From assembly GCF_030653815.1 (NCBI RefSeq), contig NZ_JAURYQ010000038.1, positions 56,837 through 120,836 on the forward strand: a DNA stretch of 64,000 nt. The letters are read 5' to 3'. The position numbers and the translations under genes are program-made. The notes beneath the pieces were generated by a model. That model saw only the letters and a program-made list of their open reading frames with translations. It was not told where the DNA came from and ran no database searches. Below are positions 44,754-53,228 of this stretch, piece by piece (within the stretch, counting starts at the first letter, position 1; each line of letters opens with the position of its first letter). The DNA is from Rhodoferax sp. GTDB lineage: Bacteria > Pseudomonadota > Gammaproteobacteria > Burkholderiales > Burkholderiaceae_C.

Positions 44754-44778
44754 CCATTCGCATTAGAAAGAAATTGCC

Positions 44779-45480
44779 ATGACCGAGGCTGTTTGGAAAA
44801 TGATTTACCTGGCACGGCGCAATCCACAATTGCGCGCTGAAGACTTCCCACAAGCCTGGCGCGAGCACTCGGCGCTGGGCAGGCAGTGCACAAACGTGGC
44901 GACCCGCGTCAAAAGTGTGGCGCAGTGTTCGCGCGTGCTGGCACCCGCCGGGCTGGCCGGAACCGATCAGAGCTACGACGGCGTCAATCTGCTGGTGCTG
45001 AGCGACCGCGAGTCGGCCGCCGCCATCTGGAGCGATCCCGAAACCCTGGCGGTGATGCGCCCGGACGAGCCGCGTGTCTTCTCGACCTACGTGCGCCACT
45101 TCTCGCTGGTGTGTCGCGAGCAGGTGCTGCACGAGCAGCCTCGCAGCGAGGTGGTGCTGCACGGTTTTCTGCGTCGCCGGGCAGATCTTGCTGCCGATGA
45201 TTTTCACCTGGCCTGGCAGGCTGCCAACCCCGCGCGTGCGCTGGATCAGGGGCCAATGGGCTGTGCAGGCCGCGTGGTGGTCAACGAGGTGATTGACACG
45301 CCCCCGCCCGGTTATGCCTTCGATGTCATCGTTGAGTGGTGGTTTGCGTCCGTGGAGGAGGTGGCGCAGGCCTTTGGCAAGCACACCGTGCAGGATCAAC
45401 TGCCCGACACGCTGACAGGTTTGCTGGACGTGAACGGCTCGGTGTTTTTGCTGACCCAAGTAACGCACAGCCGCCCCTGA
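44779..45480 (+). CDS. EthD-domain protein
   Basis: This 233-residue protein opens with the EthD-type segment KMIYLARRNPQLRAEDFPQAW and seems to contain a second, weaker EthD-like half (about 125-225). EthD-fold proteins are ferredoxin-like dimeric alpha/beta-barrel proteins that accompany degradation enzymes and are mostly uncharacterised. It ends the three-gene set, with a hairpin 43 bases later. Confidence 0.78.
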   Translation: MTEAVWKMIYLARRNPQLRAEDFPQAWREHSALGRQCTNVATRVKSVAQCSRVLAPAGLAGTDQSYDGVNLLVLSDRESAAAIWSDPETLAVMRPDEPRVFSTYVRHFSLVCREQVLHEQPRSEVVLHGFLRRRADLAADDFHLAWQAANPARALDQGPMGCAGRVVVNEVIDTPPPGYAFDVIVEWWFASVEEVAQAFGKHTVQDQLPDTLTGLLDVNGSVFLLTQVTHSRP

Positions 45481-45522
45481 GCTTCTGTCGTCGTTGATTC
45501 CCGCACCCGACCCGAGTGCGCC

Positions 45523-45545
45523 ACCTGGCACGGCCCGTGCCAGGT
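45523..45545. terminator. Perfect 10-bp stem between convergent genes
   Basis: ACCTGGCACG (45523-45532) and CGTGCCAGGT (45536-45545) are exact reverse complements with a 3-base loop. It lies between the EthD-like and Rieske gene ends and can work from both sides. No T run follows, so it may stall polymerase or protect the 3' end rather than act as a classical terminator. Confidence 0.55.
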
Positions 45546-45552
45546 TGGGAGG

Positions 45553-46650
45553 TTATTGGCTCTGCGTGTACGGCGGGATACCCCTGGGCACATAGACCCC
45601 TTCGCATTGCTCCAGGTATTCGTTCTTTTTCACACGCGGGTTGTAGAACTGCTTGAGCCAGACACGTGCTTTCATGAAGGCGCCGTCGCTGGGGATGAAC
45701 AGGCCGTTGAGGCAGGGGGCCTTGTGGTTCCAGACCTCCATGTCCTGGACGAAGGCGGTGAGTGCCATTTCCTGAAAATGGGCCGCGCTCACGGCATCGG
45801 CCGGCGTGGCCACTGCGCTGCCGGTGGGTGATTTCACCACCAGGGCGTGCCAGACCTTGACGGTGCCATCTTCCACCGGGGTGTTGGTGATCAGCATCAC
45901 CGCTTCGTACATGCCGGTCAGGTCCGACATCAGGCAACCCGGGCCGTTGTAGGTGGTGATGGTGTGCAGCTCGGCACTGACACCGTCGGCCGACACCAGC
46001 GTGCGGTGGCCGCCGCACTGGCGCTGAATGGCCAAATGGCCCTTGAATTCGTTCTCAAAACGGGCCACGGTGGAGCCGTGGATCGGGCTCAGGTGGCCGT
46101 AGTCGCAAATGTTGTCGATGACTTCCTGCTGGTGCTGGTTGAGCACGCCCAGGTGATCCCACTTGGGGTGCACCCAGGCGGGGTCGCTCCACTGCGGCAG
46201 GCTGGGGTGCTCCCACTCGGGTGCACCGCCCTCGGGGTCGTGCCAGACCCACACCGCACCCAGACTCTCCACCACGGTCCAGCTCTTGACGCAGGCCGCC
46301 GCCGGAATGGCGCCTTCGTGGTACGGAATGTCATCACACTTGCCGTCCGGGCCAAAACGCCAGCCATGGTAAGGGCAGCGAATGCCATCGCCTTCCAGGT
46401 TGGTGCCCATGCCGTCTTGCACCACATAGCTGGTCTTGTTGGGCGCGGCCAGGTGGGTTTTCATGTGGGGGCAGTAGGCATCGAGCAAGACCACCTGGCT
46501 GCTGGTGCGGCCGCGGTAGAGGGCGAAATCCATGCCAAAAAACCGCACCGCCAGCGGCCGGTGGGTGTTCAATTCGCAGGACTCGGCAATCATGAACCAG
46601 CCGCGTGGGTAGGTGAATTCACCAAGTCGATAGTCTTTTGTGGTCGCCAT
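45553..46650 (-). CDS. kshA: Rieske oxygenase, KshA-like (3-ketosteroid 9-alpha-hydroxylase type)
   Basis: This 365-residue oxygenase has a Rieske cluster (Cys60, His62, Cys92, His95). Its mononuclear iron site has Asp183, His186 and His191 in DNICDYGHLSPIHG, plus a later Asp in QDMEVW. KshA has the same D-x2-H-x4-H spacing and the matching EIIDN and QDIEIW segments. KshA adds the 9-alpha hydroxyl that triggers B-ring opening. The Rieske loop is about 13 residues longer than usual, so another steroid or terpenoid substrate is possible. The ATG at 46650 fits the family start. Confidence 0.82.
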   Translation of the reverse strand: MATTKDYRLGEFTYPRGWFMIAESCELNTHRPLAVRFFGMDFALYRGRTSSQVVLLDAYCPHMKTHLAAPNKTSYVVQDGMGTNLEGDGIRCPYHGWRFGPDGKCDDIPYHEGAIPAAACVKSWTVVESLGAVWVWHDPEGGAPEWEHPSLPQWSDPAWVHPKWDHLGVLNQHQQEVIDNICDYGHLSPIHGSTVARFENEFKGHLAIQRQCGGHRTLVSADGVSAELHTITTYNGPGCLMSDLTGMYEAVMLITNTPVEDGTVKVWHALVVKSPTGSAVATPADAVSAAHFQEMALTAFVQDMEVWNHKAPCLNGLFIPSDGAFMKARVWLKQFYNPRVKKNEYLEQCEGVYVPRGIPPYTQSQ

Positions 46651-46710
46651 GTGTTCTCCAGATTTGGGTGTTGTAGACAGGCCTATCTTCAAGGACTGTT
46701 TGACCGGCTG

Positions 46711-46730
46711 CATACCCTATTTGGACGATG
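46711..46730. promoter_or_regulatory. 20-bp regulon box, site 6
   Basis: The sequence is CATACCCT attt GGACGATG with a perfect right half. It lies 60 bases upstream of the Rieske gene start at 46650 (minus strand). A weak -10-like GAAGAT is seen at 20 bases. Confidence 0.6.
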
Positions 46731-46732
46731 GC

Positions 46733-46748
46733 TGGCGCCGGGGCGCCA
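46733..46748. repeat. Short perfect inverted repeat next to regulon box 6
   Basis: TGGCGCC and GGCGCCA flank two bases (46733-46748). It sits just upstream of the box on the Rieske promoter side and after the end of the minus-strand SDR gene, so it may be a transcript-end hairpin. Confidence 0.5.
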
Positions 46749-46804
46749 ATTTCAATGCAACAGACAGTGTTGTGCGCCATGCCCTGGCTGGCACCCTGAG
46801 CAGG

Positions 46805-47650
46805 TCAGGCTGACGCCAGGTTTTGTTCCCGCACCAGCTTTTGCAGGTCGATCAGGCTGGGTTTCTGGCTCAGTTCGGCGGCCTGCGGCTCGGTCGCCAG
46901 CCAGAGCAGCGCCCGGGCAATGGCGTGCGGCGGCATGGCACCAAAACGCCTGGCGAGGACGCCATCATCGCCCAGGGTTGCGGTGACGGCTTCGGTGGTG
47001 ACCAGGCCCGGGTTGACGCTGAAGGCGCGCAGGCCCTGGTGCCCGTGCTCGCGGTTGATGCAACCCGCCAGGCGTCCCAACGCGGCCTTGGAGGCGCCGT
47101 AAGCAAAGCCCCAGCCGCCCTGGTCGGCGGCTACCGGCGGGTCATTTTGACCGGCGCCGGAACACACGTTGATGATTTGCCCGCCGCCTTGTGCCAGCAT
47201 CACGGGCAGCACGCGGCGCACCAGCAGAAAAGGCGCAATCACGTTGGCTTGCAGTGTGCGCCCGAGCGCATCCCCTTGCAGTTCGCGCACCAGTGAATTG
47301 GTTTCACGGTCCTGGTAGACCGCATTGTTGATCAGCAGGTCAATGCGCCCGTAGTGCGCCAGTGTGGCGTCCACGGCGGCATCGAGCGAGTCGGGCTGCA
47401 TCAGGTCCATGGCCTGGGTGAAGACCTCACCGCTTTGGGCTTGCACGCGTGCTGCCGTGCTGGCCAGGCTGCCGGCCAGCAGGCTGCCGTCGGGGCGGCG
47501 CAACTGGTGGTTCAGCGCCTGCTTGTCGGTTTGTGTGCGCGCCGTGATGGCCACGCGCCAGCCGGCGCGGGCAAAGGCTTCAGCTGAAGCCGCACCAATG
47601 CCGCGGCTGGCGCCGGTGATCAGGACGACGGGCTGATAGGCCGGAATCAT
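46805..47650 (-). CDS. Short-chain dehydrogenase/reductase
   Basis: This 281-residue SDR has TGASRGIG, LINNA and the active-site YGASK, with an insertion between strand 2 and helix 3 that makes it longer than usual. Its start overlaps the stop of the MFS gene by 4 bases (ATGA), so the two form one transcript. Substrate unknown. Confidence 0.88.
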   Translation of the reverse strand: MIPAYQPVVLITGASRGIGAASAEAFARAGWRVAITARTQTDKQALNHQLRRPDGSLLAGSLASTAARVQAQSGEVFTQAMDLMQPDSLDAAVDATLAHYGRIDLLINNAVYQDRETNSLVRELQGDALGRTLQANVIAPFLLVRRVLPVMLAQGGGQIINVCSGAGQNDPPVAADQGGWGFAYGASKAALGRLAGCINREHGHQGLRAFSVNPGLVTTEAVTATLGDDGVLARRFGAMPPHAIARALLWLATEPQAAELSQKPSLIDLQKLVREQNLASA

Positions 47651-48966
47651 TCGGTTTCTCTGTTGCGCGCCAATTGCTCGCGGTAAGGGTTAACTGCCAG
47701 CGCAAAAAACAGCACGGTCAACAGGAAAAGAAGCACCACAGCCACCAGTGCCCAGCGCAACGCATCGGCGCCAAACCTGGGCGTCAACAAATCACTGAAC
47801 ACACCGGTCACCAGGGGGCCGACGCCAACGCCAAGCAAGGTGATGAACAGGTTCAGCAGCGCTGCGGCCACCGTGCGCTCGCTGGTGGCAATCATTTGAC
47901 TGACCGCGCTGTAAGACAGGGCCGCCCACCAGCTGGCAAAAAAACCGAAGAGCATGGCAAACACCATGGCCTTGGGCACCAGCAGCGGGCCCAGCACCCA
48001 GGGCGAGCCGGTGGGCCAGAGCAGAAAAGTCAGCGCCGTGGGCACACTCAGTGCCACGCCGATCAGCGGCAGGCCGATTTGCCAGCGCACATCGCGTGGT
48101 GTGAGCCGGTCACACAGGGCCCCGCTGAACAGGGCGCCACCCACGGCGCCGACGCCGCTGGCGACCCCGAACATCAGGCCGGCATGGGCAATGCTCAGGC
48201 CGTGAGTGCGCACCAAAAAGCTGGGCGTCCAGATGCCATAACCGTAGCCAGCCACCCCGGCCATACCGCAGGCCAGCGCCACGTTGCGAAAGGCGCTGAT
48301 CGCCAGCAGGCGCCGCACCTGCGTCCAGAGCGGCTCGGTGGCTGCCACCGGGCCCGCTTTGGGCGCGTCAAAGCCACCGCGCCTGGGTTCACGCACCAGC
48401 AACCACACCAATGGCCCCAGCACAATCCCGGGAATGCCAAAAGCGATGAAGGTGGTGCGCCAGCCGTAATTTTGCGCAATCCAGCCGCCCAGGGCCAGCC
48501 CGATCAGCACCCCGAGGTGGGGGCCCATCATGAACAAACTGATCACCAGCGAGCGGCGCTTGGGTGGGTACAGGTCTGACACCAGCGAGATCGAGGGTGC
48601 CATGCCACCGGCCTCGCCAATCGCCACCGCCATGCGTGCCGCCAGCAGTTGCCAGAACTGCGCCGCCATGCCGCAGGCCATGGTGGCGAGGCTCCACAAG
48701 GTGCAGGAAATGGCAATGATGTTGCGTCGGTTGCTGCGGTCGGCCAGTCGGCCCAGTGGGATGCCCATCAGCGCATACAGCAGCCCGAAGGCGATGCCGG
48801 TGAGCAAGCCGATCTGAGTGTCAGAGGCGCCAAACTCCTGTTTGATCGGCTCGATCAGGATCGAAATCACCTGCCGGTCAATATAAGAAAAAATATAGAC
48901 CAGGGCCAGCAGCCCCAGGCTAAGGTGGGTGCGCCAGTTGACGCGAGGTGGGTTGGGTGTGTTCAT
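47647..48966 (-). CDS. MFS transporter
   Basis: This 439-residue protein has about 12 membrane helices and the signature GIPLGRLADRSNRRN, with YIDRQVISILIEPIKQEF at the N-terminus, close in type to the MFS protein at 43437. The ATG at 48966 is used. A TTG two codons earlier is also possible. It is divergent from the aldehyde dehydrogenase gene across box 7. The substrate is unknown but probably related to the pathway. Confidence 0.9.
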   Translation of the reverse strand: MNTPNPPRVNWRTHLSLGLLALVYIFSYIDRQVISILIEPIKQEFGASDTQIGLLTGIAFGLLYALMGIPLGRLADRSNRRNIIAISCTLWSLATMACGMAAQFWQLLAARMAVAIGEAGGMAPSISLVSDLYPPKRRSLVISLFMMGPHLGVLIGLALGGWIAQNYGWRTTFIAFGIPGIVLGPLVWLLVREPRRGGFDAPKAGPVAATEPLWTQVRRLLAISAFRNVALACGMAGVAGYGYGIWTPSFLVRTHGLSIAHAGLMFGVASGVGAVGGALFSGALCDRLTPRDVRWQIGLPLIGVALSVPTALTFLLWPTGSPWVLGPLLVPKAMVFAMLFGFFASWWAALSYSAVSQMIATSERTVAAALLNLFITLLGVGVGPLVTGVFSDLLTPRFGADALRWALVAVVLLFLLTVLFFALAVNPYREQLARNRETE

Positions 48967-48998
48967 GCCCAATGGTGCAATATTTCCTCAGTGCCCGC

Positions 48999-49018
48999 CA
49001 TCGTCCTTTTGGACGAAG
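48999..49018. promoter_or_regulatory. 20-bp regulon box, site 7
   Basis: The sequence is CATCGTCC tttt GGACGAAG, the most symmetric copy. A -10-like TAGGAT (49038-49043) lies 19 bases on, towards the aldehyde dehydrogenase gene. No matching hexamer is seen towards the MFS gene, so the plus-strand gene is the likely target. Confidence 0.7.
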
Positions 49019-49097
49019 TTGAGAAAAATCATGCCGTTAGGATGCGATCTTTTGGTCAGTGACGTGACTATTCTTTTTTTTTGGTTCAGGAGTTCCC

Positions 49098-50531
49098 ATG
49101 TCCGAAACAGTTACCTCCCCAATTCTTCGCACTGTACTGGCGACCCAACAGGCGGCCTTTCGGGCCGAAGGCCCGGTCAGCGCGGCCACCCGTCAGGCGC
49201 GCTTGCAGCGCGTGATCGACATGCTGGTCAAGCACAACGACGCCTTGTGCGCGGCCATGGGAGACGACTTTGGCGGGCGCTCCACGGTGTTTTCGATGAT
49301 GAACGACATCGCCGGCTCACTGGGTTCCCTCAAGCATGCCCGTGACAAGCTGGCGCAGTGGATGCCTGATCAGGCCCGGCCCAGCGTGGCGCCCTTTGAT
49401 AATTTTGGCGCCACGGCTTGGGTCAGGTACCAGCCCAAGGGTGTGGTCGGCATCATTGGCACCTGGAATGCCCCGGTGTTCACCTTGCTCTCGCCGCTGG
49501 CCAGCGTGCTGGCGGCGGGCAACCGGGCGGTGCTCAAACCGTCCGAAATTGCGCCCCGCACCGCAGCAGCGTTGGCACGCGCCGTGGCCGAATTTTTTGC
49601 CCCCGAGGAGCTGGCCGTGGTCACCGGTGGGCCGGACGTGGCGGCGGAATTTTCTGGGCTGCCTTTTAACCACCTGGTCTTCACCGGCTCCACGGCCGTG
49701 GGCAAACTCATCATGAAGGCAGCGGCCGAGAACCTGGTGCCAGTGACGCTGGAGCTTGGCGGCAAGTCGCCGGTGCTGATTGGCCAAAGTGCCGACATCC
49801 GCAATGCCGCTGAGCGCATCGCGGTCGGCAAGGCCATGAATTCAGGCCAGTTGTGTGTCTCACCAGACACCGTTTGGGTGCATGCATCACAACTGGTGCC
49901 GCTGTTGTCGGGCCTGCAGGAGTTTTACAGCGGATTGCACCCCGACGTGGCCCACAACCCGGATGTGACGCCGGTGGTCAACGAGCGCCATTTCGCCCGC
50001 ATCGAATCCTATGTGGCCGACGCCGGTGCCCGGGGTGCGCGCGTCGTGATGGCCGGTGACTGGCCCAGCGCCGAGGGCGTTGCCGCGCGGCGCATGCCGT
50101 TGCGCATCGTGGTCAATCCACCTGCGGAGGCCGAGATCTCCTGCCATGAAATTTTTGGCCCGGCGCTGGTGGTGCGCAGCTACAGCAGCTTGAGCGAGGC
50201 GGTCGATCAGCTCAACACCGGTGAGCGTCCGCTGGCACTCTACTACTTTGGCCAGGACGCCAGCGAACAGCAATGGGTGCTGGACCACACCTTGTCGGGC
50301 GGTGTTTCCATCAACGACGTGACCATGCATCCGGCGCTGCACGACGCGCCCTTTGGCGGAGTAGGCGCATCAGGCATGGGCCACTACCACGGTCACGAAG
50401 GCTTTCTGGAGTTCAGCCATGCGCGCGCTGTCTACAGCCACTCGGCCCACGACCCACGCCGTGAATGGGGCATGCTGCCACCCTACACCGAACAATTCGC
50501 GCAGATGATTCGCGGCGCCGTCACGCCCTGA
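49098..50531 (+). CDS. Aldehyde dehydrogenase (coniferyl-aldehyde type)
   Basis: This 477-residue NAD(P)-dependent enzyme has the ALDH motifs GTWNAPVF, FTGSTAVGK, LELGGKSP (catalytic Glu) and NSGQLCVSPD (catalytic Cys). The subfamily resembles coniferyl-aldehyde dehydrogenase. It could oxidise an aldehyde from a steroid side chain or an unrelated aldehyde. It starts a two-gene set with an SDR behind box 7, with a GGAG site 8 bases before the ATG. Confidence 0.93.
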   Translation: MSETVTSPILRTVLATQQAAFRAEGPVSAATRQARLQRVIDMLVKHNDALCAAMGDDFGGRSTVFSMMNDIAGSLGSLKHARDKLAQWMPDQARPSVAPFDNFGATAWVRYQPKGVVGIIGTWNAPVFTLLSPLASVLAAGNRAVLKPSEIAPRTAAALARAVAEFFAPEELAVVTGGPDVAAEFSGLPFNHLVFTGSTAVGKLIMKAAAENLVPVTLELGGKSPVLIGQSADIRNAAERIAVGKAMNSGQLCVSPDTVWVHASQLVPLLSGLQEFYSGLHPDVAHNPDVTPVVNERHFARIESYVADAGARGARVVMAGDWPSAEGVAARRMPLRIVVNPPAEAEISCHEIFGPALVVRSYSSLSEAVDQLNTGERPLALYYFGQDASEQQWVLDHTLSGGVSINDVTMHPALHDAPFGGVGASGMGHYHGHEGFLEFSHARAVYSHSAHDPRREWGMLPPYTEQFAQMIRGAVTP

Positions 50532-50543
50532 GAGGAGTCCTTC

Positions 50544-51314
50544 ATGCAAACCATTTCACAGCTTTTTTCCCTGCAGGGCCAGGTGGCCATCGTGACCGGT
50601 GCCGGCAAAGGCATCGGCCGCGCCTGCGCCCTGGCGCTGGCCCAGGCCGGGGCCGATGTGGCACTGGCTGCGCGCACCCAGGCCGACCTGGACGCAGTCG
50701 CCGAAGAAATTCGCGCCATGGGTCGGCGTGCCATCACCGTGGCGGGTGATGTCAGTGACGAGTCCGTGCTCGACATCCTGGTCTCCCGCACCCTGGCAGA
50801 ACTCGGCAAGATCTCGATCCTTATCAACAACGCGGGTGGCGCCGGTCCGAACAGCCCGCTGAAGATGGGCGGCGCCGACTTCAGCGCGGTGCTGGCCTGG
50901 AACGTCACCCCGGCCTACCTGCTGATCCAGAAGACGGCCAAGGCCATGCGCGAGGCCGGTGGCGGCGCAGTGGTCAATATCTCCTCGGTGGCGGCGCGTT
51001 ACGCGCAAAAGCACTTCAGCGCCTATGGCGCGGCCAAAGCGGCGCTGAACCAGATGACGCGCAACCTGGCGCAGGACTTTGGCCCCACGGTGCGCATCAA
51101 TGCGATTGAACCGGGCACCATCATGACCGAGGCGCTGGCGCCCTTCCTTACGCCCGAGCGCAAGGAGCGCATGTGTGCCACCACGCCCCTGGGTCGCCTG
51201 GGCCAGCCCGAAGACATTGCAGCGGCCGCCCTGTTTCTGGTCGCGCCAGCCTCCTCGTGGATCACGGGCAAGGTCCTGGGCGTCGATGGGGGTGTCGAAG
51301 CGCCCAACTTCTGA
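50544..51314 (+). CDS. Short-chain dehydrogenase/reductase
   Basis: This 256-residue SDR has TGAGKGIG, LINNAG and the active-site YGAAK. It follows the aldehyde dehydrogenase by 12 bases with a GAGGAG site. Overall resemblance is to FabG and 7-alpha-hydroxysteroid dehydrogenase-like SDRs, which does not fix the substrate. Confidence 0.9.
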   Translation: MQTISQLFSLQGQVAIVTGAGKGIGRACALALAQAGADVALAARTQADLDAVAEEIRAMGRRAITVAGDVSDESVLDILVSRTLAELGKISILINNAGGAGPNSPLKMGGADFSAVLAWNVTPAYLLIQKTAKAMREAGGGAVVNISSVAARYAQKHFSAYGAAKAALNQMTRNLAQDFGPTVRINAIEPGTIMTEALAPFLTPERKERMCATTPLGRLGQPEDIAAAALFLVAPASSWITGKVLGVDGGVEAPNF

Positions 51315-51333
51315 GTCTCGTGGAAAACCCCTA

Positions 51334-51358
51334 GTTGATTTAATTGGATTAAACCAAC
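51334..51358. promoter_or_regulatory. Imperfect 11-bp AT-rich dyad upstream of the TonB operon
   Basis: GTTGATTTAAT and ATTAAACCAAC match as an inverted repeat at 10 of 11 positions around a 3-base spacer. It directly precedes regulon box 8 and may be a second operator, or a transcript end for the SDR gene. Confidence 0.45.
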
Positions 51359-51359
51359 T

Positions 51360-51379
51360 TCTCGTCCATGCAGACTAGG
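51360..51379. promoter_or_regulatory. 20-bp regulon box, site 8
   Basis: The sequence is TCTCGTCC atgc AGACTAGG. A -10-like TACATT (51400-51405) follows at 20 bases. Transcription from there would give a leader of about 65 bases to the small ORF at 51478 and then the TonB operon. Confidence 0.6.
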
Positions 51380-51421
51380 TGCTTGGCGTCGCGCACTTCT
51401 ACATTGGAGTCTCTGGAACTT

Positions 51422-51442
51422 GCTGCAGAAAAACTCTGCAGC
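51422..51442 (+). promoter_or_regulatory. Leader hairpin upstream of the tonB leader ORF
   Basis: GCTGCAGA and TCTGCAGC are exact reverse complements around 5 bases. The hairpin would lie in the 5' leader of the mRNA, about 35 bases before the small ORF, where it could affect stability or translation. Confidence 0.45.
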
Positions 51443-51477
51443 CTCAGGGCTAAAAACAATGAGAAGGAGATCCCCGC

Positions 51478-51624
51478 ATGATGAAGTCGACTGATGTGCC
51501 GAATCGGGAAAAAATCAAATCAATGCCCCGTAGGCTTTGTACTGTGATGTTGGCCGGATTTTTGTCGCTGTCTGATACCACGGTCATCGTCCGAGTTGTG
51601 TCTTTGCCCTTGACGGGCTTTTGA
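51478..51624 (+). CDS. 48-residue leader ORF directly upstream of tonB
   Basis: An AAGGAG site sits 8 bases before ATG 51478. The frame encodes 48 residues with a basic N-terminal third and hydrophobic stretches (LCTVMLAGFLSL at 20-31, then TVIVRVVSLPLTGF). Its TGA ends 2 bases before the tonB ATG, and tonB has no good site of its own, so coupling is likely. It could be a leader peptide setting tonB translation or a tiny membrane protein. No family is recognised. Confidence 0.55.
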   Translation: MMKSTDVPNREKIKSMPRRLCTVMLAGFLSLSDTTVIVRVVSLPLTGF

Positions 51625-51626
51625 CT

Positions 51627-52265
51627 ATGAGTTACGCAGAAAATCAGCGCCAGTCAGGTCGGAAAAGTCTCGGGATTTTTTTCGTGGTCGTGCTGCACCT
51701 TGTCACGGCCTACGCGCTTGTTACAGGCTTGGCTCGCAAGGCCGTGGAAGTCATCCGGGGACCGATTGAAACCAAGTTGATTGAGGAGTTGAAAAAACTC
51801 CCGCCGCCGGACAAGCCACCACCACCCCGTCAAAAGGTGGATCCGCCTCCTTTTGTCCCGCCCGCCGAGGTGGCCGTCGTCGCGCCGGTGCTGTTGGCCC
51901 CGGCGATTACCGCTACGGCAACTGTCGTTGCGCCTGCGCCAGTGGAGGCGCCACCCGCGCCGCCTGTGCCACCCAAGCCGGTGCAGCGCATTGCGCCGGT
52001 CATTGACGCAGCAAAAAACTGTGTCAAGCCCGAGTATCCCGCCACCTCTAAACGGCTTGAAGAGGAGGGTCTGGTGTTGTTGCGTTTCATGATCGATGAG
52101 GGTGGCAAGGTCATTGAAAGTCGTATCGAGACTTCCAGTGGCTACGCCCGCTTGGATGAGGCGGCCCGTGCGGCACTGAGTCGGTGTCAGTTCAAACCAG
52201 GAACAGCGGACGGGACGCCGGAGCGCTCTTGGGCCAGTCTGAAATATGTGTGGCGGCTCGAGTGA
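51627..52265 (+). CDS. tonB: TonB-family energy-transducing protein
   Basis: This 212-residue protein has one N-terminal membrane helix (about 15-34), a Pro-rich periplasmic spacer (PPPDKPPPPRQK, PPAPPVPPKP) and a C-terminal TonB domain (KPEYPATSKRLEEEGLVLLRF). It transmits the proton-motive force from ExbB/ExbD to outer-membrane receptors. It heads a complete uptake operon ending in its receptor, so it is likely a dedicated TonB. Confidence 0.9.
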   Translation: MSYAENQRQSGRKSLGIFFVVVLHLVTAYALVTGLARKAVEVIRGPIETKLIEELKKLPPPDKPPPPRQKVDPPPFVPPAEVAVVAPVLLAPAITATATVVAPAPVEAPPAPPVPPKPVQRIAPVIDAAKNCVKPEYPATSKRLEEEGLVLLRFMIDEGGKVIESRIETSSGYARLDEAARAALSRCQFKPGTADGTPERSWASLKYVWRLE

Positions 52266-52318
52266 CCCTCGGGTGCCCACACAGCAGCAGTCGAATTACT
52301 CATTTCTTGGAGAAAAAC

Positions 52319-53203
52319 ATGTTTGAAATCAATCATCTTGGCAAGCGATCCATCGCTACATTGACGCTGGTTATGGGCTTGTATGGGGGCTCGCTTGCTT
52401 CCGCGCATGCCCAAACGGCTAACTCGGCAGCTCAGCCGGCCATGACGGCCCTTGCTGGCCCGACGAATGGCGTAGCTAGCGAGTCGGTCCCCTTGCCCCC
52501 GCCAATGCCGGCAAAGAAAACCATGGAAGTGGTGGATAACCCCTACGGTATGAGCGCCATCTGGGCGCAGGGCGATTTTGTTGCCAGGGGCACCTTGCTC
52601 ATCATGATCATCATGTCCATGGGTAGCTGGTACATCCTGGTGACCAAACTGCTGGAGCAGCGCAAGTTGTTTTCCGATGCCAAAAAAGTACGCCAACTGT
52701 TCTGGACCGCCAACACGCTGGAGCAGGGCGTTGATGCGCTGCCTCAGGAGGGTGCCTTTTGTTATGTTGCAAAGAACGCTGTGGAGGCGCGCAATGAGCA
52801 CCAGGGTGCACTTGCCAAGGAAGTGGCATTAAACAACTGGATTGAAATGGCTTTTGACCGTGCGTTTGAAGAGATCCAGGCGCGTCTGCAGGTGGGTCTG
52901 GCCTTTCTGGGTACGGTCGGCGCGACGGCACCGTTTGTTGGCTTGTTTGGTACCGTATGGGGCATTTATCACGCACTCACTGCCATTGGCATCGCGGGAC
53001 AGGCCTCGATTGACAAGGTCGCCGGACCGGTGGGTGAGTCATTGATCATGACCGCCATTGGTCTTGCTGTAGCTGTACCTGCAGTGCTGGGTTACAACTG
53101 GCTGGTGCGGCGCAACAAGAGCGCCTTGGCACAGGTTCATGCCTTTGCCGCAGACCTGGAGAAGTGTCTGCTCGGGGGTAGCAAGCCGAAGAGCCAGAGC
53201 TGA
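52319..53203 (+). CDS. exbB: ExbB/TolQ-family proton channel protein
   Basis: This 294-residue protein has an N-terminal signal-like segment (to about residue 31) and a periplasmic extension. Three membrane helices typical of ExbB follow (about 90-110, and two in the GLAFLGTVGATAPFVGLFGTVWGI to GLAVAVPAVLGY region). With ExbD it powers TonB. It starts 53 bases after tonB with a GGAG site. Confidence 0.93.
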   Translation: MFEINHLGKRSIATLTLVMGLYGGSLASAHAQTANSAAQPAMTALAGPTNGVASESVPLPPPMPAKKTMEVVDNPYGMSAIWAQGDFVARGTLLIMIIMSMGSWYILVTKLLEQRKLFSDAKKVRQLFWTANTLEQGVDALPQEGAFCYVAKNAVEARNEHQGALAKEVALNNWIEMAFDRAFEEIQARLQVGLAFLGTVGATAPFVGLFGTVWGIYHALTAIGIAGQASIDKVAGPVGESLIMTAIGLAVAVPAVLGYNWLVRRNKSALAQVHAFAADLEKCLLGGSKPKSQS

Positions 53204-53228
53204 TGCGCCGCTTTTCAAGGACACCATC

